Assembly (NCBI GenBank): GCA_038324085.1
Contig: JBBQHP010000018.1
Location: forward strand, 1-64,000
DNA: 64,000 nt
From: Ga0077523 sp038324085
GTDB lineage: Bacteria > Pseudomonadota > Gammaproteobacteria > Burkholderiales > Ga0077523
Direction of reading: 5' to 3'
Below the pieces are notes generated by a model. The model was not told the DNA's origin and searched no databases. It was given only the letters and a program-made list of their open reading frames with translations. Shown here piece after piece: positions 19,887 through 29,717 of the stretch (position 1 is its first letter; each line of letters begins with the position of its first letter). Position numbers and translations under genes: made by a program.

Positions 19887-20843
19887 ATGGACAGACTCGA
19901 CGGATACCAGCTGTTCGTGCGGGTGGTGGAGACGGGCAGCTTCTCCGGCGCGGCGCGCGACCTCGGCGTGACGCAACCCACCGTGACCCGGCACGTCGCA
20001 GCGCTCGAACAGCGGCTCGGCGTGCGGCTGGTCAATCGCAACACCCGCCGGCTGAGTCTCACCGAGGCCGGCCGCGTCTATTACGATCGCAGCAAGGCGC
20101 TGCTCGATCTGGTCGCGGAGACCGAGAATCTCGCGCTCGACCAGCGCACCGCCCTGCGCGGGAAGCTGCGCATCGCGACCTCGGTCGCGTTCGGCCGCCG
20201 CGTGGTGACGCCCCTGATCCTGGCGTTCATGCGCGACCACCCCGACATCGAGATCGATCTGCGCTGCGACGATGCCTACATCGACCTGGTGGCCCAGGGC
20301 ATCGACGTATCGATACGGCTCGGGCGCCTGGCCGATTCGTCCCTGGCGGCCCGCACGCTGGGGTTCAACCCCTGGGCCATGGTGGCTGCGCCCCGATATC
20401 TGGCGCGCCGAGGGGCTCCGACCGCGCCCAAGGATCTCGAGCGGCACGACGTGCTGGTCTACAGCAGCGTCCATGGCGACGACCACCTGCATTTCCAGCA
20501 CCCGCAGCAGGGACGCGTCTCGGTGCGCGTGCGCGGGCCGTTCCGGTCGAACAACCTGTCCTCGCTGATCGCCGCCGCGCGCGAGGGCATGGGCGTCGCG
20601 GCACTGCCGTTGTACGTGGCGGGGGCTTCGCTGGGCCAGCGCCGGGTCGAGATGGTCCTGGAAGGCTATTCACTGCCGGGGCAGGAGATCCACGCCGTGT
20701 TTCCCTCGCCGAAGCTGCTGCCGACGCGGGTCAGCGTGTTCGTGGACCATCTGAAGGCGCACTTCGCCCGGAACGATTGGTACACGCAGGAGGCCGATCG
20801 CGCCGACGCGCAGAAGCCGGAGCGCGTCGCCGCCAGGCGCTGA
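19887..20843 (+). CDS. LysR-family transcriptional regulator, divergent from gcl
   Basis: Regulator of 318 residues with an N-terminal winged helix-turn-helix (FVRVVETGSFSGAARDLGVTQ) and a LysR substrate-binding domain from about residue 90. The ATG at 19887 gives the standard start MDRLDGYQLFVRVVE and is preceded by AAGGGAG; an in-frame ATG at 19866 would add seven residues. Divergent arrangement with gcl suggests it controls the gcl-hyi genes, with glyoxylate or a related metabolite as possible effector (inference). The sequence resembles LysR proteins that act on linked oxidoreductase operons, but no effector can be assigned. Confidence 0.9.
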   Translation: MDRLDGYQLFVRVVETGSFSGAARDLGVTQPTVTRHVAALEQRLGVRLVNRNTRRLSLTEAGRVYYDRSKALLDLVAETENLALDQRTALRGKLRIATSVAFGRRVVTPLILAFMRDHPDIEIDLRCDDAYIDLVAQGIDVSIRLGRLADSSLAARTLGFNPWAMVAAPRYLARRGAPTAPKDLERHDVLVYSSVHGDDHLHFQHPQQGRVSVRVRGPFRSNNLSSLIAAAREGMGVAALPLYVAGASLGQRRVEMVLEGYSLPGQEIHAVFPSPKLLPTRVSVFVDHLKAHFARNDWYTQEADRADAQKPERVAARR

Positions 20844-20903
20844 TTGCCGCCGCCGGCATCGTGTAGGCTTCGGGCTGTTGCTTCCCCCGAATCACGCTCC
20901 GCC

Positions 20904-21746
20904 ATGCGCTTCACCGGTACCGAGTCCTACATCGCCACCGAAGACCTGATGATGGCAGTCAACGCCGCCATCACCCTCGAACGCCCGCTGCTGATCAAGG
21001 GCGAGCCCGGGACCGGCAAGACCATGCTGGCGATCGAGGTTGCCAAGGCGCTGGAGCGTCCGCTGCTGCAGTGGCACGTCAAGTCCACGTCCAAGGCGCA
21101 GCAGGGTCTGTACGAATACGACGCGGTCTCGCGCCTGCGCGATTCGCAGCTCGGCGAAGCGCGGGTCCACGACATCGCCAACTACATCAAGCGCGGCCCG
21201 CTGTGGGACGCCTTCGACGCGGACGAGCCCACGGTCCTGCTGATCGACGAGGTCGACAAGGCCGATATCGAGTTTCCCAACGACCTGCTGCGCGAGCTCG
21301 ACCGCATGGAGTTCTACGTCTACGAGACGCAGCAGCTGGTCAAGGCGCGGCATCGGCCGGCCATCATCATCACCAGCAACAACGAGAAGGAACTGCCGGA
21401 CGCTTTCCTGCGTCGCTGCTTCTTCCACTACATCAAGTTTCCCGAGCGCGAAACGATGGAGCGGATCGTCGACGTGCACTACCCGGGCATCAAGAAGGCG
21501 CTGCTCGCGCAGGCGCTCACCGCTTTCTTCGACATCCGCGAAGTGCCGGGTCTCAAGAAGAAGCCCTCCACTTCCGAGTTGCTCGACTGGTTGAAGCTGC
21601 TCGTTGCCGAGGACATTCCGCCCGAGGCGCTGCATAGCCAGGACAGCGGCAAGATCATTCCGCCGATGCATGGCGCGCTGCTGAAGAACGAGCAGGACGT
21701 CCATCTGTTCGAGCGACTGGTGTTCATGGCGCGGCGGAGTCGATGA
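20904..21746 (+). CDS. MoxR-family AAA+ ATPase
   Basis: ATPase of 280 residues with Walker A GEPGTGKT (about residues 33-40), Walker B VLLIDEVDKAD and sensor-1 region IIITSNNEKELPDAFLRRC. MoxR ATPases act as chaperones that help insert cofactors or mature enzyme complexes, normally with a von Willebrand factor A partner, which is encoded immediately downstream. The ATG at 20904 matches the family N-terminus (MRFTGTESYIATEDL). In many genomes this pair accompanies carbon monoxide dehydrogenase-like molybdenum enzymes; the molybdenum hydroxylase 5 kb away is a speculative client. Confidence 0.93.
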   Translation: MRFTGTESYIATEDLMMAVNAAITLERPLLIKGEPGTGKTMLAIEVAKALERPLLQWHVKSTSKAQQGLYEYDAVSRLRDSQLGEARVHDIANYIKRGPLWDAFDADEPTVLLIDEVDKADIEFPNDLLRELDRMEFYVYETQQLVKARHRPAIIITSNNEKELPDAFLRRCFFHYIKFPERETMERIVDVHYPGIKKALLAQALTAFFDIREVPGLKKKPSTSELLDWLKLLVAEDIPPEALHSQDSGKIIPPMHGALLKNEQDVHLFERLVFMARRSR

Positions 21747-21777
21747 GCGTCGTCTCCGGAGCGGTCCCCCGTCCCGG

Positions 21778-21803
21778 CCTTCCCCCGCGGCCGCGGGGGA
21801 AGG
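21778..21803. repeat. 26-bp perfect GC palindrome, REP-like
   Basis: CCTTCCCCCGCGG is followed directly by its reverse complement, making a 26-bp perfect palindrome in the gap between the MoxR and VWA genes. A second GC-rich inverted pair (CCCGCCC ... GGGCGGG) follows within 50 bases. The pattern resembles the dispersed intergenic palindromes common in high-GC proteobacteria. It may fold into an mRNA hairpin between the two cistrons. Confidence 0.6.
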
Positions 21804-21867
21804 GGTGTATTGCGTTCCCGCCCTCGGCGCAGCCGGGGGCGGGCTAGGGTGGGGGCGGGCGAACCCG

Positions 21868-23046
21868 ATGCTCACCGACTTTTTCCTCCGGCTCAGATCG
21901 GGCGGCGTGCCGGTCTCCGTCAAGGAGTACCTGATGCTGATCGAGGCCCTGGCCAAGGGCGTGGCCGACTACCGCGTCGAGGGCTTCTACTATCTGTCGC
22001 GCGCGGCGCTGGTCAAGGACGAGTCCAACTACGACAAGTTCGACCGTGTCTTCGCGGCGTACTTCAAGGGCATCGCCGACCTGCCCGAAGGCATGCTCGC
22101 GAGCATTCCCGAGGAATGGCTGAAAAAACAGGCCGAGCTGATGCTCTCCGACGAGGACAAGGCGGCCATCGAGGCCATGGGCGGATGGGACAAGCTGATG
22201 GAAGCGCTACGCCAGCGGCTCGAGGAACAGAAGGGTCGCCACCAGGGCGGTTCGAAATGGATCGGCACCGCCGGCACGTCGCCCTACGGGGCTTACGGCT
22301 ACAACTCCGAAGGGGTGCGCATCGGCCAGGAAGGCTCCCGCAACCGCAAGGCCGTGAAGGTGTGGGACCAGCGCGAATACCGCAATCTCGACGATTCGGT
22401 CGAGCTCGGCACGCGCAACATCAAGGTCGCGCTCAAGCGCCTGCGCAAGTTCGCGCGCGAGGGCGCCGCCGACGAACTCGATCTCGACGACACCATCCGT
22501 TCGACCGCGCGCAATGCCGGCTGGCTCGACCTGAAGATGGTGCCCGAGCGGCACAACTCGGTGAAGGTGCTGCTGTTCCTCGACATCGGCGGCTCGATGG
22601 ACGACCACGTGAGGATCTGCGAGGAACTGTTCTCGGCGACGCGCACCGAGTTCAAGCACCTGGAGTATTTCTATTTCCATAATTTCATCTACGAAAGCGT
22701 GTGGCGCGACAACCGTCGCCGCAACAGCGAACGCTATCCGCTGTGGAACGTGCTCCACACCTTCGCGCACGACTACAAGGTCATCTTCGTCGGCGACGCC
22801 ACCATGAGCCCGTACGAAGTGGCCTATCCCGGCGGTTCGGTGGAGCATCACAACGAGGAATCCGGGGCGGCCTGGATGCAGCGCGTGCTCGACGTCTATC
22901 CCAGGACCATCTGGCTCAACCCGCAGCCCGAGGACCGCTGGAACTATTACGACTCGATCGGGATGGTCCAGCAACTGATGGGCGAGCGCATGTATCCGCT
23001 CACGATCCAGGGGCTCGACCGGGGGATGAAGGAGCTCACGCGATGA
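21868..23046 (+). CDS. VWA domain-containing CoxE-like protein
   Basis: Protein of 392 residues with a C-terminal von Willebrand factor A domain. The metal-ion-dependent adhesion site is the DxGxS variant (DIGGSMDDH) typical of CoxE-like partners of MoxR ATPases. The N-terminal region (FFLRLRSGGVPVSVKEYLMLIEAL) is the usual CoxE-type helical part. It is likely a cytoplasmic metallochaperone partner of the MoxR ATPase upstream. The stop overlaps the amidase start by four bases (ATGA), indicating one operon. The start ATG at 21868 follows a GC-rich palindromic spacer. Confidence 0.92.
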   Translation: MLTDFFLRLRSGGVPVSVKEYLMLIEALAKGVADYRVEGFYYLSRAALVKDESNYDKFDRVFAAYFKGIADLPEGMLASIPEEWLKKQAELMLSDEDKAAIEAMGGWDKLMEALRQRLEEQKGRHQGGSKWIGTAGTSPYGAYGYNSEGVRIGQEGSRNRKAVKVWDQREYRNLDDSVELGTRNIKVALKRLRKFAREGAADELDLDDTIRSTARNAGWLDLKMVPERHNSVKVLLFLDIGGSMDDHVRICEELFSATRTEFKHLEYFYFHNFIYESVWRDNRRRNSERYPLWNVLHTFAHDYKVIFVGDATMSPYEVAYPGGSVEHHNEESGAAWMQRVLDVYPRTIWLNPQPEDRWNYYDSIGMVQQLMGERMYPLTIQGLDRGMKELTR

Positions 23047-24323
23047 GCGCGCGCCTCGATCAGCTCGACGCGGCGGAACTCGCACGGCAGCTCGCGCGCC
23101 GCGACATCACCGCGGAATCGGTGCTGCGCGCGTTCCTCCAGTGCGTCGACGAGCGCGAACCCGTCGTGCGAGCGTGGACGCATCTCGATCGCGATGCGGC
23201 ATTGGCGACGGCGCTGGAGCTAGACCGCGGCGCGATCCGCGGTCCGCTGCACGGCTTTCCGGTCGGCGTGAAGGACGTGTACGACACGTTCGACATGCCC
23301 ACCGCCTACGGCTCGCCGATCCACGAAGGTCATCGGCCGAGAACGGATGCGGCGAGCGTCGCGCTGTCGCGACGGGCCGGCGCGATCATTCTGGGCAAGA
23401 CCGTCACGACCGAGTTCGCGACCTTCCCGCCCGGGCCGACGACCAATCCGCGCAACGCGATGCATACGCCCGGCGGCTCGTCGAGCGGCTCGGCTGCCGC
23501 CGTCGGGGCCGGCATGGTGCCGGTGGCTTTCGGTACCCAGACCACCGGCTCGATCATCCGACCCGCGGCCTTCTGCGGCACCGTCGGCTACAAGCCGACA
23601 TTCGGCACGCTCTCGCCCATCGGCGTGAAAGCGATCACGTGGTCCTTCGATACGGTCGGCGTATTGGCGCGCAGCGTCGGCGACGCGGCTTTTTTCGTGG
23701 GTACACTGGCCGCCCGCGAAACGTTGCGCGTGGAAGCGCTGCCGCCCGCACCGCGCATCGGCATCTGTCTCACCGCCCAGTGGCCGTTGGCGCTGCCCGA
23801 GACGCAGGCGTTGTTCGAACAACTGCCGGCGCGCCTTGCGGCGGGCGGCGCCACGATCGTGCGGGTCGAACTGCCGCGGGCCTTCGACGGCATCAACGAC
23901 GCGCAGGACACCATCTGGGAATACGAGATGGCGCGCTGCCTGGCGGATGAGCATCGGCGCTTCCCGGAGCGCATTCGCGAACGCCTGCGACGGCAGCTCG
24001 ATGCCGGACTCGCGATGGCGCCCGAGCGCTACGACGCGGCCATGCGGCTCGCGCGCGACTGCCGGCTCCAGGTGGACGCTGCGATGGGCGATTGCGACGT
24101 GCTCGTGGTCCCGTCGGCACCGGGCGAGGCGCCCCGCGGCATCGAAGCCACCGGCGACCCCGTGTTCAATCGCACCTGGAGCCTGCTGCGCACGCCCGCG
24201 ATCCACGTGCCGACCGGACTTGGGCCCAACGGATTGCCGCTCGGCGTGCAGGTCGTGGGCCGCATCGGCGACGATGCGCGCGCGCTCGCGTGCGCAGCGT
24301 GGGTCGAGCGCGCGCTGGGCTGA
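23043..24323 (+). CDS. Amidase (amidase-signature family)
   Basis: Hydrolase of 426 residues with the Ser-cisSer-Lys amidase signature. The catalytic Lys is in GVKDVYDT, and the glycine/serine-rich signature is TPGGSSSGSAAAVGAG followed by GTQTTGSIIRPAAFCG. Substrate unknown: family members act on amides, Glu-tRNA amidotransfer and allophanate. The start overlaps the VWA stop, so it is co-translated with the MoxR-VWA pair; why an amidase belongs to this operon is unclear. An alternative role as an indoleacetamide or aliphatic amidase cannot be separated by sequence reading. Confidence 0.9.
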   Translation: MSARLDQLDAAELARQLARRDITAESVLRAFLQCVDEREPVVRAWTHLDRDAALATALELDRGAIRGPLHGFPVGVKDVYDTFDMPTAYGSPIHEGHRPRTDAASVALSRRAGAIILGKTVTTEFATFPPGPTTNPRNAMHTPGGSSSGSAAAVGAGMVPVAFGTQTTGSIIRPAAFCGTVGYKPTFGTLSPIGVKAITWSFDTVGVLARSVGDAAFFVGTLAARETLRVEALPPAPRIGICLTAQWPLALPETQALFEQLPARLAAGGATIVRVELPRAFDGINDAQDTIWEYEMARCLADEHRRFPERIRERLRRQLDAGLAMAPERYDAAMRLARDCRLQVDAAMGDCDVLVVPSAPGEAPRGIEATGDPVFNRTWSLLRTPAIHVPTGLGPNGLPLGVQVVGRIGDDARALACAAWVERALG

Positions 24324-24539
24324 CGACGCCAGCGAAGTTCGCGCGCGTGCTGTTGCCGAGGTAGCGCGACGCTGGCCCGTGTGTCCCGGGCGGCGTACTG
24401 GAGTCGGGCGCGGCATGCTATCCGTGCCGTGCGGCGAGGCCCGGAGCCTTCCATCGGCGTCGGCCGCGCGCGGAAACCTGTGGGAACGCGCGGGGAATCC
24501 ATCGTCCATCCATCCACCACCACAGGAGGTCGGACGATC

Positions 24540-26675
24540 ATGGCCAAGCAGAATCCCGCGCGCCGCGTCGCGCTCGCGGTCAACGCACCGCTCCAATCAT
24601 CCGCGGCGGACGAATCGCGTCCCGCCACGACCGCTTACGTATTCTCCGCGGGCGGGACGCTCCTCGCTCGTTCGAATCTGGATGCAAAGGGCCAGGCCAG
24701 CCTCGAGTTGAGCCTCGGCAAGGCCGCCACCGGCGTGCGCGTGCTCGCGGGACCGGCGATCGACGACGAAGCGCCGCAGCTCGACGATCTGCTGCGCCGC
24801 GGCGCACAGGAGCAGCATGTGCGCGTCGAAGCCGAGGTCGCCCGGCTGAAAGTCGATGTCGCGCTCGCGCCCGACGTGTGGCGCACCTGGGTGCTGAACC
24901 GCTGCCTGGTGAAAGGCACGCTGCAGAAGCGCGTGCTGCGCGACGGCATCACGATCGACATGCCGGTCTGTCGCGCCACGGTCGAGATCTACGAAGTGGA
25001 TCCGATCTGGATCATCGTGCCCAAGATCCCCAAGGACCTGCTCGATCGGCTGCGCGACGTGATCGTGCGGCCGATCCCGCTGCCCGATCCGCCGCCGGAG
25101 TTGTTTCCGGGGCCGTTCCCCTTGCCCGGGCCGGGTCCCGATCCGGCGCCGTTCGCGCTGGCGCTGCGCGCCGGTGCGGGGCCGGCGGCAGCGGGAAGCC
25201 ACCTGGCGGATGCGCACGCGATCGCATCGTTGCAGGAAGTCGCCGGCAATTCGGGCCTGCGATACCTGGCACTGAACGGCAGCGATCTCGCGTTTCGCCA
25301 TGCGCTGATCGACAACGCCGTGCTGGTCCGGCCGCTGCTGTGCTGGCTGCACCCGCAGCTGGTGACGATGCAGCGCGTCGGCACCGCCTACACCGATGAC
25401 TGCGGGCACTTCCGCACGACGATCTTCAAGAGCATCTTCAATCCCGACCAGCCGGATCTGTATTTCCGGGCCACCCAACGCCTGTTCGGGTTCTTCGACG
25501 TCACCATCTACGCGCCGACGCCGATCGCGTGTCACACGTGGTGGAACTACGTGTGCGGCACCCAGGTGAGCCTGCATACCAGCCACCCACTGGCGATCAC
25601 GTGCGCGCCGTGTCCACCGATCATCGCGGGCGACAACTGGGTGCTGTTCATGGCGGTCGGCAATTTCCCCTTGAGCCGCATCCACGGCACCGGCCAGGCG
25701 TTGGGCGCGCCCACGGCCGCAAACATCGGCCTCACCGACGGTGATGCCCCGTGGGGCGGCACCCTGCGGCCGCGTCTGGAATTCGACAGCGCTTTGCGCG
25801 ACACGCTGGGGGTGCAGTACTACCGCCTGTCATGGAAGCGCGACGGTGAATCCGCTCTGGCTTACAAGCCGTTGAACGCGGCGATCGGCCGCCACTACGC
25901 GCACATGGTGGGCACCGATCTGATGCTCGACGCTTTTCCGCTCGGTCCGCACACCATCGGCAGCGAAGGCAATCTGTTCGAGATTCCGCCCGCGGTGCCG
26001 CCGCTGGGTCAGTGGAGCCTCCCGGACGTGGTGGAAGACACGGCCAGCGGCAAGTTCAATACCGTTGCGGCCGACGGCAGCACGCTGATGGACGGCCTGG
26101 TGCAGATGCGCGTCGAATTGTTCGACAGTACCGGTGCACCGGTGAACATCGCGGCGCTGGGCATCCGCTATTTCGTGCCGACCTCGACCGACCTGAGCGG
26201 CACGGTGCACACGGTGGACGCGGCCACTCTCGGGCTGGTCGCGGGGAACACGATGGTGATCACGCTGCACGTCAACAACGAGCCGTGCAGCGCGGCGATC
26301 GCGCCGCCGGCCATCGGCGGCGGCGTGGCCGATCCGTGCTGCGGCGTGCTGCACTACTCGCCCACGGACACCGTCAGCATGGCGTGGACCGCGAGCCAGC
26401 CGCATGGTTTCGCGACCTACAGCTTCGGCGTGGTGCGCGGAGTCAGCGGTGTCTTCAGCGCGGGCGGGGCGGTGGGTGGCGGCTCGTTCAGCACCACGCG
26501 CACCGTTGGTCAACTGCTCAACGACAACCTGCCGCCGGGTTGCGTCCCCGGCGGTTGTGCTGTGGCCGGATTCAGCGAGAACCTGTACGTGGCCGCCCGT
26601 GCGACCGACGGCTGGTCGCGCCAGTCGCAATACGACGCGAGCGCAGTGCGGGCTTTCGTGCTGGCGCCGAACTGA
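24540..26675 (+). CDS. Uncharacterised 711-aa protein with carboxypeptidase-regulatory-like features
   Basis: Protein of 711 residues without a signal peptide or membrane helix. It has beta-rich segments, a long proline- and glycine-rich linker (about residues 178-205, DPPPELFPGPFPLPGPGPDP), and a central stretch with YTDDCGHFRTTIF reminiscent of extracellular carboxypeptidase-regulatory/transthyretin-like folds. Several cysteine pairs occur later (CGVLHY, CVPGGC). AGGAGG with good spacing precedes the ATG. It stands 64 bases from the convergent adaptor gene of the type I secretion locus and, lacking a leader, might be a leaderless substrate, but no RTX repeats are visible. Function unknown. 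Confidence 0.6.
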   Translation: MAKQNPARRVALAVNAPLQSSAADESRPATTAYVFSAGGTLLARSNLDAKGQASLELSLGKAATGVRVLAGPAIDDEAPQLDDLLRRGAQEQHVRVEAEVARLKVDVALAPDVWRTWVLNRCLVKGTLQKRVLRDGITIDMPVCRATVEIYEVDPIWIIVPKIPKDLLDRLRDVIVRPIPLPDPPPELFPGPFPLPGPGPDPAPFALALRAGAGPAAAGSHLADAHAIASLQEVAGNSGLRYLALNGSDLAFRHALIDNAVLVRPLLCWLHPQLVTMQRVGTAYTDDCGHFRTTIFKSIFNPDQPDLYFRATQRLFGFFDVTIYAPTPIACHTWWNYVCGTQVSLHTSHPLAITCAPCPPIIAGDNWVLFMAVGNFPLSRIHGTGQALGAPTAANIGLTDGDAPWGGTLRPRLEFDSALRDTLGVQYYRLSWKRDGESALAYKPLNAAIGRHYAHMVGTDLMLDAFPLGPHTIGSEGNLFEIPPAVPPLGQWSLPDVVEDTASGKFNTVAADGSTLMDGLVQMRVELFDSTGAPVNIAALGIRYFVPTSTDLSGTVHTVDAATLGLVAGNTMVITLHVNNEPCSAAIAPPAIGGGVADPCCGVLHYSPTDTVSMAWTASQPHGFATYSFGVVRGVSGVFSAGGAVGGGSFSTTRTVGQLLNDNLPPGCVPGGCAVAGFSENLYVAARATDGWSRQSQYDASAVRAFVLAPN

Positions 26676-26747
26676 CCGGCCCCGACGGGGATCGCCGGTT
26701 GCGGCGGGCCGGGTGCGAATTCCGGCCCGCAGGCGGGTCGAGCCGCG

Positions 26748-28142
26748 TCAATGCTCCCGCCCCGCTTCCTGCAACGTCTTCTGCACCGGCAACAACAGGT
26801 ACTCCATGACGCTCCGCGTGCCGAGACGGATCTCCGCGCTCACCTGCATCCCGGAGGCGAGTTCGAAGCGCTCCCCGTCGCGCATCAGGTGCGTCGCATC
26901 GAGCGCAACGAGCGCCCGGTAGCCTGAACTGCCGCTGCCCGGCTCCCGATGCCCCGCGGCGTCGCTGCCGCTCTGGCCCTCCGATGCATCCGGGCTGAGA
27001 TGCCGGACGTGTCCGCTCACCATGCCGTAGCGCTGGAACGGGTAGGCGGCGACCTTGAGCTGCACCGGCAGCCGCTCGCGCACGAAACCCGCATCGACCT
27101 GCTCGACCCAGACTTCCGCTTGCACGCCTTCGCCGCGCGGCACCACGGTCATCAGCACGGTCCCCGGCTGGACCACCGTGCCGACGGTGTGCGTCCCGAG
27201 GTCCTTGATGATGCCCGCGACCGGCGCGCGCAGTTCCAGTTGACCGCGCCGGACGGACTGACGGGCCGAGTCCTGGGTCAGCCGCGCCAGCTCTGCCTGC
27301 GCCTCGACCCGCTCGTCCTGCAGTTCGCGTCGATACGTCGAGCGCAGCTGGGCGATCCGACTCGTGGCCTGTGCGATGACGGCGCGCAGGCTCTCGACAT
27401 GGGCCGCCTGCGCGTTGAGCTCCTGATCGGCTTCGAGCCACTGGCGTTTGCGCTCGAGCGCGAGAAGCCTGCCGGCGAAGCCTTCTTTCGCGAGCAGCTC
27501 CCAGCCGTCGGCCTGTTCGCGGTAGATCGGCAGCGCCTTGGCGAGCTTCGACTCGATCGCGCGCGCGGACTGCAGTTCGCTGCGCGCTTTGTCGAGCGCC
27601 GCCGTTTCCGCCGCGACCGCGTCGAGATGCGCGGCGCGATGCGCGCGATACTGCGCATCGGCCTGCGCCAGCAGCACGGGCGGGTCGTCGGTGCGGGCCG
27701 GCATCGCGGCGCCGGCCAGCTCGGCATCGATGCGGCGCAATTGCAATCGACGCGTGGCGAGCTGATCGTGCAGCGTCGCCGTATCGGCATCGGACAGGCG
27801 TGCGTCCATCCGCACGAGAACCTGGCCGGCGTCGACCGGGTCGCCTTCGCGCACGAGCAGCTCGCGTACCACGCCCGATTCCGCCGGCTGCACGATCTTG
27901 AGGAAGCTCTGCGGAACCACTCTTCCGTGGGCGATGGCGATGACATCGAGCCTGCCGACGCAGGCGCCGATGAGCGCGCAGGACACGAGCGCTGCAATCG
28001 TCCACAGCAACGCGCGCGGCAACGGCGAGGGCGCCTGTCCATCCAGCCTCAGGATTGCCGGCGAGAAGGCGCGCGCGGCCTGCCGGCGCTGTCCTGTGGC
28101 GGGCTTGCCGGCTTGCGCGCGATCAACCATGGCGAGCCCCAT
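26748..28142 (-). CDS. HlyD-family type I secretion periplasmic adaptor
   Basis: Membrane fusion protein of 464 residues. One transmembrane helix near residues 44-64 (LLWTIAALVSCALIGACVG) is followed by biotinyl-lipoyl-like halves (VRELLVREGDPVDAGQVLVRMDA; LRAPVAGIIKDLGTHTVGTVV) on either side of a long coiled coil (about 150-300), and a beta-barrel end. It bridges an inner-membrane ABC exporter and a TolC-like channel. The start overlaps the end of the exporter gene; an ATG four codons later (28130) is also possible. Because the exporter gene is split by an insertion, the adaptor is probably without its partner. Confidence 0.9.
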   Translation of the reverse strand: MGLAMVDRAQAGKPATGQRRQAARAFSPAILRLDGQAPSPLPRALLWTIAALVSCALIGACVGRLDVIAIAHGRVVPQSFLKIVQPAESGVVRELLVREGDPVDAGQVLVRMDARLSDADTATLHDQLATRRLQLRRIDAELAGAAMPARTDDPPVLLAQADAQYRAHRAAHLDAVAAETAALDKARSELQSARAIESKLAKALPIYREQADGWELLAKEGFAGRLLALERKRQWLEADQELNAQAAHVESLRAVIAQATSRIAQLRSTYRRELQDERVEAQAELARLTQDSARQSVRRGQLELRAPVAGIIKDLGTHTVGTVVQPGTVLMTVVPRGEGVQAEVWVEQVDAGFVRERLPVQLKVAAYPFQRYGMVSGHVRHLSPDASEGQSGSDAAGHREPGSGSSGYRALVALDATHLMRDGERFELASGMQVSAEIRLGTRSVMEYLLLPVQKTLQEAGREH

Positions 28143-29552
28143 CGTCCGGGGCTGGCGGTGGGCTCAGGTTCACGCATCGAGCCGGCTTCAGATCTTCCGG
28201 CAGCTCGTGCGTGATGAACAGCACGGTGACGCGGCCCTGCAGCTTCGTGAGCGTACCGGCGATCTGGCGAGCTGTCGCAGCGTCGAGACTGCTGGTGGCT
28301 TCGTCGAACAGCAGCACCTTTGGCCGGCGCAGCAGCGCCCGCGCGATCGCGATGCGTTGCTTCTGTCCGCCCGAGAGGCCGGTGCCGTTCTCGCCGACGC
28401 AAGTCCGGTAGCCCTCCGGCAGCGACTCGATGAAATCATGGATGTCCGCCAGCCGACAGGCTTCGACGATGTCGTCGAAGCTCGCCTGCGGATCGGCGAG
28501 GCTCAGGTTGTCGTACACCGTGGCGGCGAACAGCCTCGTCTCCTGCGGCACCACGCCGAAACCCGCGCGCAGTTCGTTCACCGGGAGGTGGCGCGTGTCA
28601 TGGCCGTCGATGCGAATGCTGCCCTCGCACGGCTGATGGAACCCGAGCAGCAGCCGCGCCAGGGTGCTCTTGCCGGAGCCCGAGGCACCCAGCACTGCGA
28701 CGAATTCGCCGGGGGCTGCCTCGAGATCGAGATTGCGCAGCAGCCACGGGTGCCCGGGCGAATGGCGGAACGACAGCGCGCGGATCTCGATGCGCCCGTC
28801 GTTGCGCTGCTCGCGCGCAGGCGTCAGCGACCAGGGTTCCTGCGGGACGTTCATCACATCGCCCAGGCGCTTCACCGCGATGGCCGCCTGCTGGAAATCC
28901 TGCCACAGCCCGGCGAAACGCAGGACTGGCTGCGACAGCCGGCTCGCGAACATCTGGAACGCAACCAGCATGCCGATCGTCATCCCGGTGTCGGTCATCA
29001 CGAACCAGGCGCCTACGCCCAGGATCGCGAGCGTCGAGAAGTTCTCGAGGCCGGTGGCGACCACGTTGTAGGTATTGGCGAGGGATCGGGTGCGGAAGCC
29101 GGCGTGGAGATAGTCCGCCAGGTAGTCGCCGTAGCGGCGATCGAGGTGAGGTTCGAGCTGGAGCGACTTGACCGTCTCCATGGCGCCGACGTATTCGGTC
29201 ACGAATGCCTGGTTGCGCGCACCCAGCAGAAACTGGTCGTTCAATCGCGACCGCAGCAGCGGTGTGACCAGCACGCTCGCCAGCAGGATCAATCCGAGGA
29301 TCGCGAGCGCGATGAGCGTGAGCGGCCACGAATACCAGAACATGAGACCGAGGCTCAACAGCAGGAACGGCAGGTCGAGCACCAGCCCGATCGCGGCACC
29401 CGTGACGAATTCTCTGATGGTTTCCACGCAGTGCAGTCGCGCGACCAGAACGCCGGTGGATCGATGCTCGAAAAAGCCCATCGGCACGCGCAGCAGATGG
29501 GAGAACACTTCGGATCCGAGCACCGCGTCGACCCGATTGCCCGTGTGGATGA
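28123..29552 (-). pseudogene. Type I secretion ABC exporter, C-terminal half (split by insertion)
   Basis: This part encodes the later transmembrane helices and the nucleotide-binding domain of an HlyB-like exporter, from IHTGNRVDAVLGSEVFSHLL to the end. The ATPase has Walker A GASGSGKS, signature GLSGGQKQR, Walker B LLFDEATS and the H-loop ITHE, all intact. The conserved sequence breaks off before HTGNRVDA at the left boundary of the inserted element; a fortuitous start in the element (29634) would give a 503-residue chimeric protein. The missing first half lies at 38239-38999. Together they would make about 730 residues, the normal family length. Confidence 0.9.
29537..29552. other. Putative attachment site, exporter C-half side
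   Basis: TTGCCCGTGTGGATGA matches the 16-bp sequence at 38239-38254 (TTGCCGTTCTGGATGA) at 13 positions in the same orientation. It coincides with the exact point where the exporter coding sequence resumes (codons for HTGN), so the pair probably marks the two ends of the integrated element. The mismatches are central, as expected if the element's own core differed slightly from the chromosomal target. Confidence 0.6.
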
Positions 29553-29587
29553 GAAAGTCAACTAATGCGTTAACCCCATGATTAAAA

Positions 29588-29623
29588 ATATGTATGACGG
29601 TGCAGCAGCGAATGACATACACA
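29588..29623. promoter_or_regulatory. Dyad near left element end, possible integrase arm site
   Basis: TGTATG (29591-29596) and CATACA (29616-29621) form an inverted pair within ATATGTATGA and TGACATACACA. The second copy, TGACATACACA at 29613-29623, matches 10 of 11 bases of TCACATACACA found upstream of the integrase at the other end. Similar short sites at both ends, 50-200 bases inside the core sites, are what tyrosine integrases use for arm binding. This is pattern inference only. Confidence 0.4.
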
Positions 29624-29717
29624 TGCACTGACAATTTGCTCTACGCTGTCTGTCCGAAGTAGTCCACGACCATCAGCGATCCCGGCGACCGGGCGATGAC
29701 AAAAGAGGTGGGCGGAA

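Noticed and set aside
24540..26675. RTX toxin
   Set aside because: No glycine-rich nonapeptide calcium-binding repeats are visible.
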